A stretch of DNA of 60,000 nt from the NCBI GenBank assembly GCA_014529385.2, contig CM043963.1:96922412-96982411 (forward strand). Direction: 5' to 3'. The stretch is from Adiantum capillus-veneris (lineage: Eukaryota; Streptophyta; Polypodiopsida; Polypodiales; Pteridaceae). Both the position numbers and the translations under genes were made by a program. Numbering within the stretch: position 1 is the first letter of the stretch; each line of letters begins with the position of its first letter. The notes below the pieces were generated by a model that saw nothing but the letters and a program-made list of their open reading frames with translations, had not been told where the DNA came from and ran no database searches. Shown here piece after piece: positions 57,961-60,000 of the stretch.

Positions 57961-57983
57961 AACGTGAAAAATTTGAGATGTCC

Positions 57984-60000
57984 TCATCTCAAGAATGTTT
58001 TTGGGTAATCTTTTATGATCGTTGGTTCGTCCTCCCAAGTTGCATCTTCTTCGGGGTAATCCTTTCACTTTACTAGATGCTCCCCGATACTTCTGTTGCG
58101 TAAATTCCTTTCCCTTGTTTCAAGTACATAGTCAGGTTGGAGCTCGAGAACTCCTTGTGCTGGCATGATTATCTGATCTGAGTCCAAGAATTGATCAGGG
58201 TTAGGAATATAGGGTTTGAGTAAGCTGACATGGAATACATCATGAACCTTCAAGTTTGCAGGTAACTTTAGCTTGTAGGCCTGGTCACCCACAACCTTAA
58301 CGATCTCGAATGGTCCACAATACCTTGGGCTTAGCTTCTTATATCTTCCTAGTGATAAGTTGCTTTTCTTTGGTTGGACTCGGAGAAAAACCTTATCCCC
58401 TCCTTTGAAAGTTCTATCTAAACGGTTCTTATCTGCATAGTGCTTCTGTCTATCCTGAGCGGCTTGAATGTCTTGGCGAATAACTATAGTCTGAGCTTCT
58501 ATATCTTCTAGCATCTTCCTAGAGGCTTCTACCCTGATGGTTGGATCCGAGAAGTTCAGTGGTGCTAAACAATCCTGTCCATAAAGAGCTTTGAAGGGTG
58601 ACATTCCAATGTTTCTGTGTTCGGAAGAATTATAAGCATACTCCACCAAAGGTAGGAATTGTAACCACTTCTTTGGCTTTTGCGAACAATAGGCTCTGAG
58701 AATGTCCTCAATGACTTGATTAACCCTTTCAGTTTGCCCATCTGTTTGCGGATGATACGCTGTACTGAAGGCTAATTGTGACCCAATAGATTGGAAAAGA
58801 GAAGTCCAAAATTTTGATGTAAACATGGCATCTCTATCACTGACGATCCGCTTGGGTAGACCATGTAACCTAAAAATATCCTTGATGAATACCCGGCTAA
58901 CATTTGAAGCAGTAAAGGTTGTCTTTACCGGTATTAGATGAGCCATTTTTGTGAGCATATCAACAACCACGAAAACAGAATCATAACCTCCTGTAGAAGG
59001 TAATCCTGTAACAAAATCTATACTGATGCATTCCCATTTCATCTGGGGTATGTCAAGAGGTTTAAATTGCCCTGGTAACTTGATTCTTTTGGCCTTTATC
59101 CGCTGACAAGAAAGACATTGCCTCACATAGCGAAGTATGTCTCCTTTCATTCCAGACCAAAAATAACTCCTCCTGACAGCATGAAGAGTCTTAGCATAGC
59201 CTGGATGTCCAGATGTAGGGCTATCGTGTGCTTCATACAGAATAGCCTTCTTTAGAGCAGGGTCTCTGGGTACACAAAGTCTATGTCTGTAGTAAAGACA
59301 TCCTCCCATAAGAGAGTAATCTTTAGCTTCAGGCATCTTATTCTGCTGAACTAATGATACTATACGTTGGTACTCTGGATCTACCAAGGATGCTTCTTTG
59401 ATTCTATCCCAGATAGGGTTATTTGGAATAGAGATAGCTCCGAGAAAATACTTTTGGCTAAGTCCATCTGCAATTGCATTTTCCTTCCCTCGTCTATACT
59501 TTATGTCAAGGTCATATTCTTGTAATAGCTCTATCCATCGCCGTTGTCGCATGTTGAGAATAGGTTGAGTAAAAATCCATTTTAAGTTCTTGTGGTTTGT
59601 CACTAGCTGAAACTTGCGCCCAAGAAGATAATGTCTCCATAACTTCAGCGCATGTATAACTGCTAAAAGTTCTAGATCATGAGTAGGATAATTATTCTCA
59701 TGATCCCTCAGCTTTCGTGAAGTATACGCCACTAGTCTTCCTTCTTGAGTAAGAACTCCGCCTAGAGAAAATTTGCTAGCATCGGTCGCTACTTCAAATT
59801 CCTTACTAAAATCTGGGAGCTTTAAAATAGGAGCTGAGACCAAGAACTCTTTTAGCTTAGCAAAGCTAGACTTCTGATCATTCTTCCATTCGATCCTCAT
59901 TCCTTTCTTTGGGAGTTCCGTCAAAGGTGCAGCAATACGTACATAGTACTTGACAAAAATCCTGTACCATCCTGTTATTCCAATAAATCCTCTTACTTCG
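57984..60000 (-). pseudogene. Gypsy-3 polyprotein, RT end through RNase H, integrase and chromodomain (runs off the window)
   Basis: The frame is open from the window edge to a stop at 58065-58067. It begins in the RT thumb (EVRGFIGITGWYRIF), then RNase H: TDASKFSLGGVL (Asp), HDLELLAVIHAL (Glu), VTNHKNLKWIF where the third acidic residue is Asn (codon 59595-59597), and AIADGLSQ (Asp). Integrase follows: HDSPTSGHPGY and CLSCQRIKAK (zinc), IDFVTGLP, IVSDRDAMF and HPQTDGQTERVN (intact DDE), then VHDVFHVSLLKPY. The chromodomain VLETRERNLRNRSIGEHLVK meets TGA, and the expected remainder, KDYPEEDATWED, continues in the same frame to 57984. So one TGG-to-TGA-type change shortens the chromodomain. 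Confidence 0.9.

Overview
This window looks like nuclear DNA of a land plant with a large, transposon-rich genome. The evidence is Ty1/copia elements primed at TGGTATCAGAGC (initiator Met tRNA type), Ty3/gypsy chromoviruses with integrase-linked chromodomains, a CACTA remnant, canonical GT-AG introns, plant-type FCP1-like coding sequence, and a long hierarchical satellite. A fern, lycophyte or gymnosperm is plausible, but nothing fixes the lineage. I see no tRNA, rRNA, CRISPR or bacterial-style operon. Almost all coding capacity belongs to retroelements. The two host-type genes that can be seen are both broken.

Layout. 1-4222: decayed DNA with a CACTA remnant (699 to about 2399) and an old minus-strand gypsy pol scrap (3180-3480). 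4223-10796: a dead copia element (Copia-1), whose 3' LTR is split by a 1.6-kb solo LTR with a perfect 5-bp target duplication. 10797-17829: a possible first exon, a second solo LTR with its own perfect 5-bp duplication, then the 3' half of a chromovirus ending in an LTR of the same family. 17830-40325: a satellite of about 223-bp monomers, each built from four subunits sharing a GGCCAAGTGGTGGATCT-like core, arranged in a higher-order repeat of about 1.9-2.0 kb. This array is interrupted by a minus-strand copia element with very short LTRs (Copia-2, 21635-27169), by a Copia-1 LTR fragment (27750-28367), and by a 5.55-kb LTR element with 489-bp LTRs and no visible polyprotein (33097-38649).

40611-44220: a broken plus-strand host gene. 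Its visible parts are a ParB/DGQH-like motif region, at least two clean introns, and a C-terminal SET domain. It is flanked on both sides by satellite, which becomes increasingly diverged towards the gene. 44221-47895: decayed monomers, a homogeneous satellite block, a duplicated flank, and a two-module insertion. 48022-48510: part of an FCP1/NIF-like phosphatase gene, cut by a gypsy element (Gypsy-2, 48511-55122). Gypsy-2 has a tRNA-Asp-like primer site, a long leader with four copies of a 24-bp palindrome, and a decayed gag. Gypsy-2 is in turn cut by a minus-strand chromovirus (Gypsy-3, 55123 to beyond 60000) with a 2.83-kb LTR. Its pol is open except for one stop inside the chromodomain.

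The nesting gives a relative history: host genes and satellite first, then insertions of LTR elements into the satellite and the phosphatase gene, then Gypsy-3 into Gypsy-2. The two element pairs with both LTRs present differ by roughly 5-6 percent by eye, so those insertions are not very recent.
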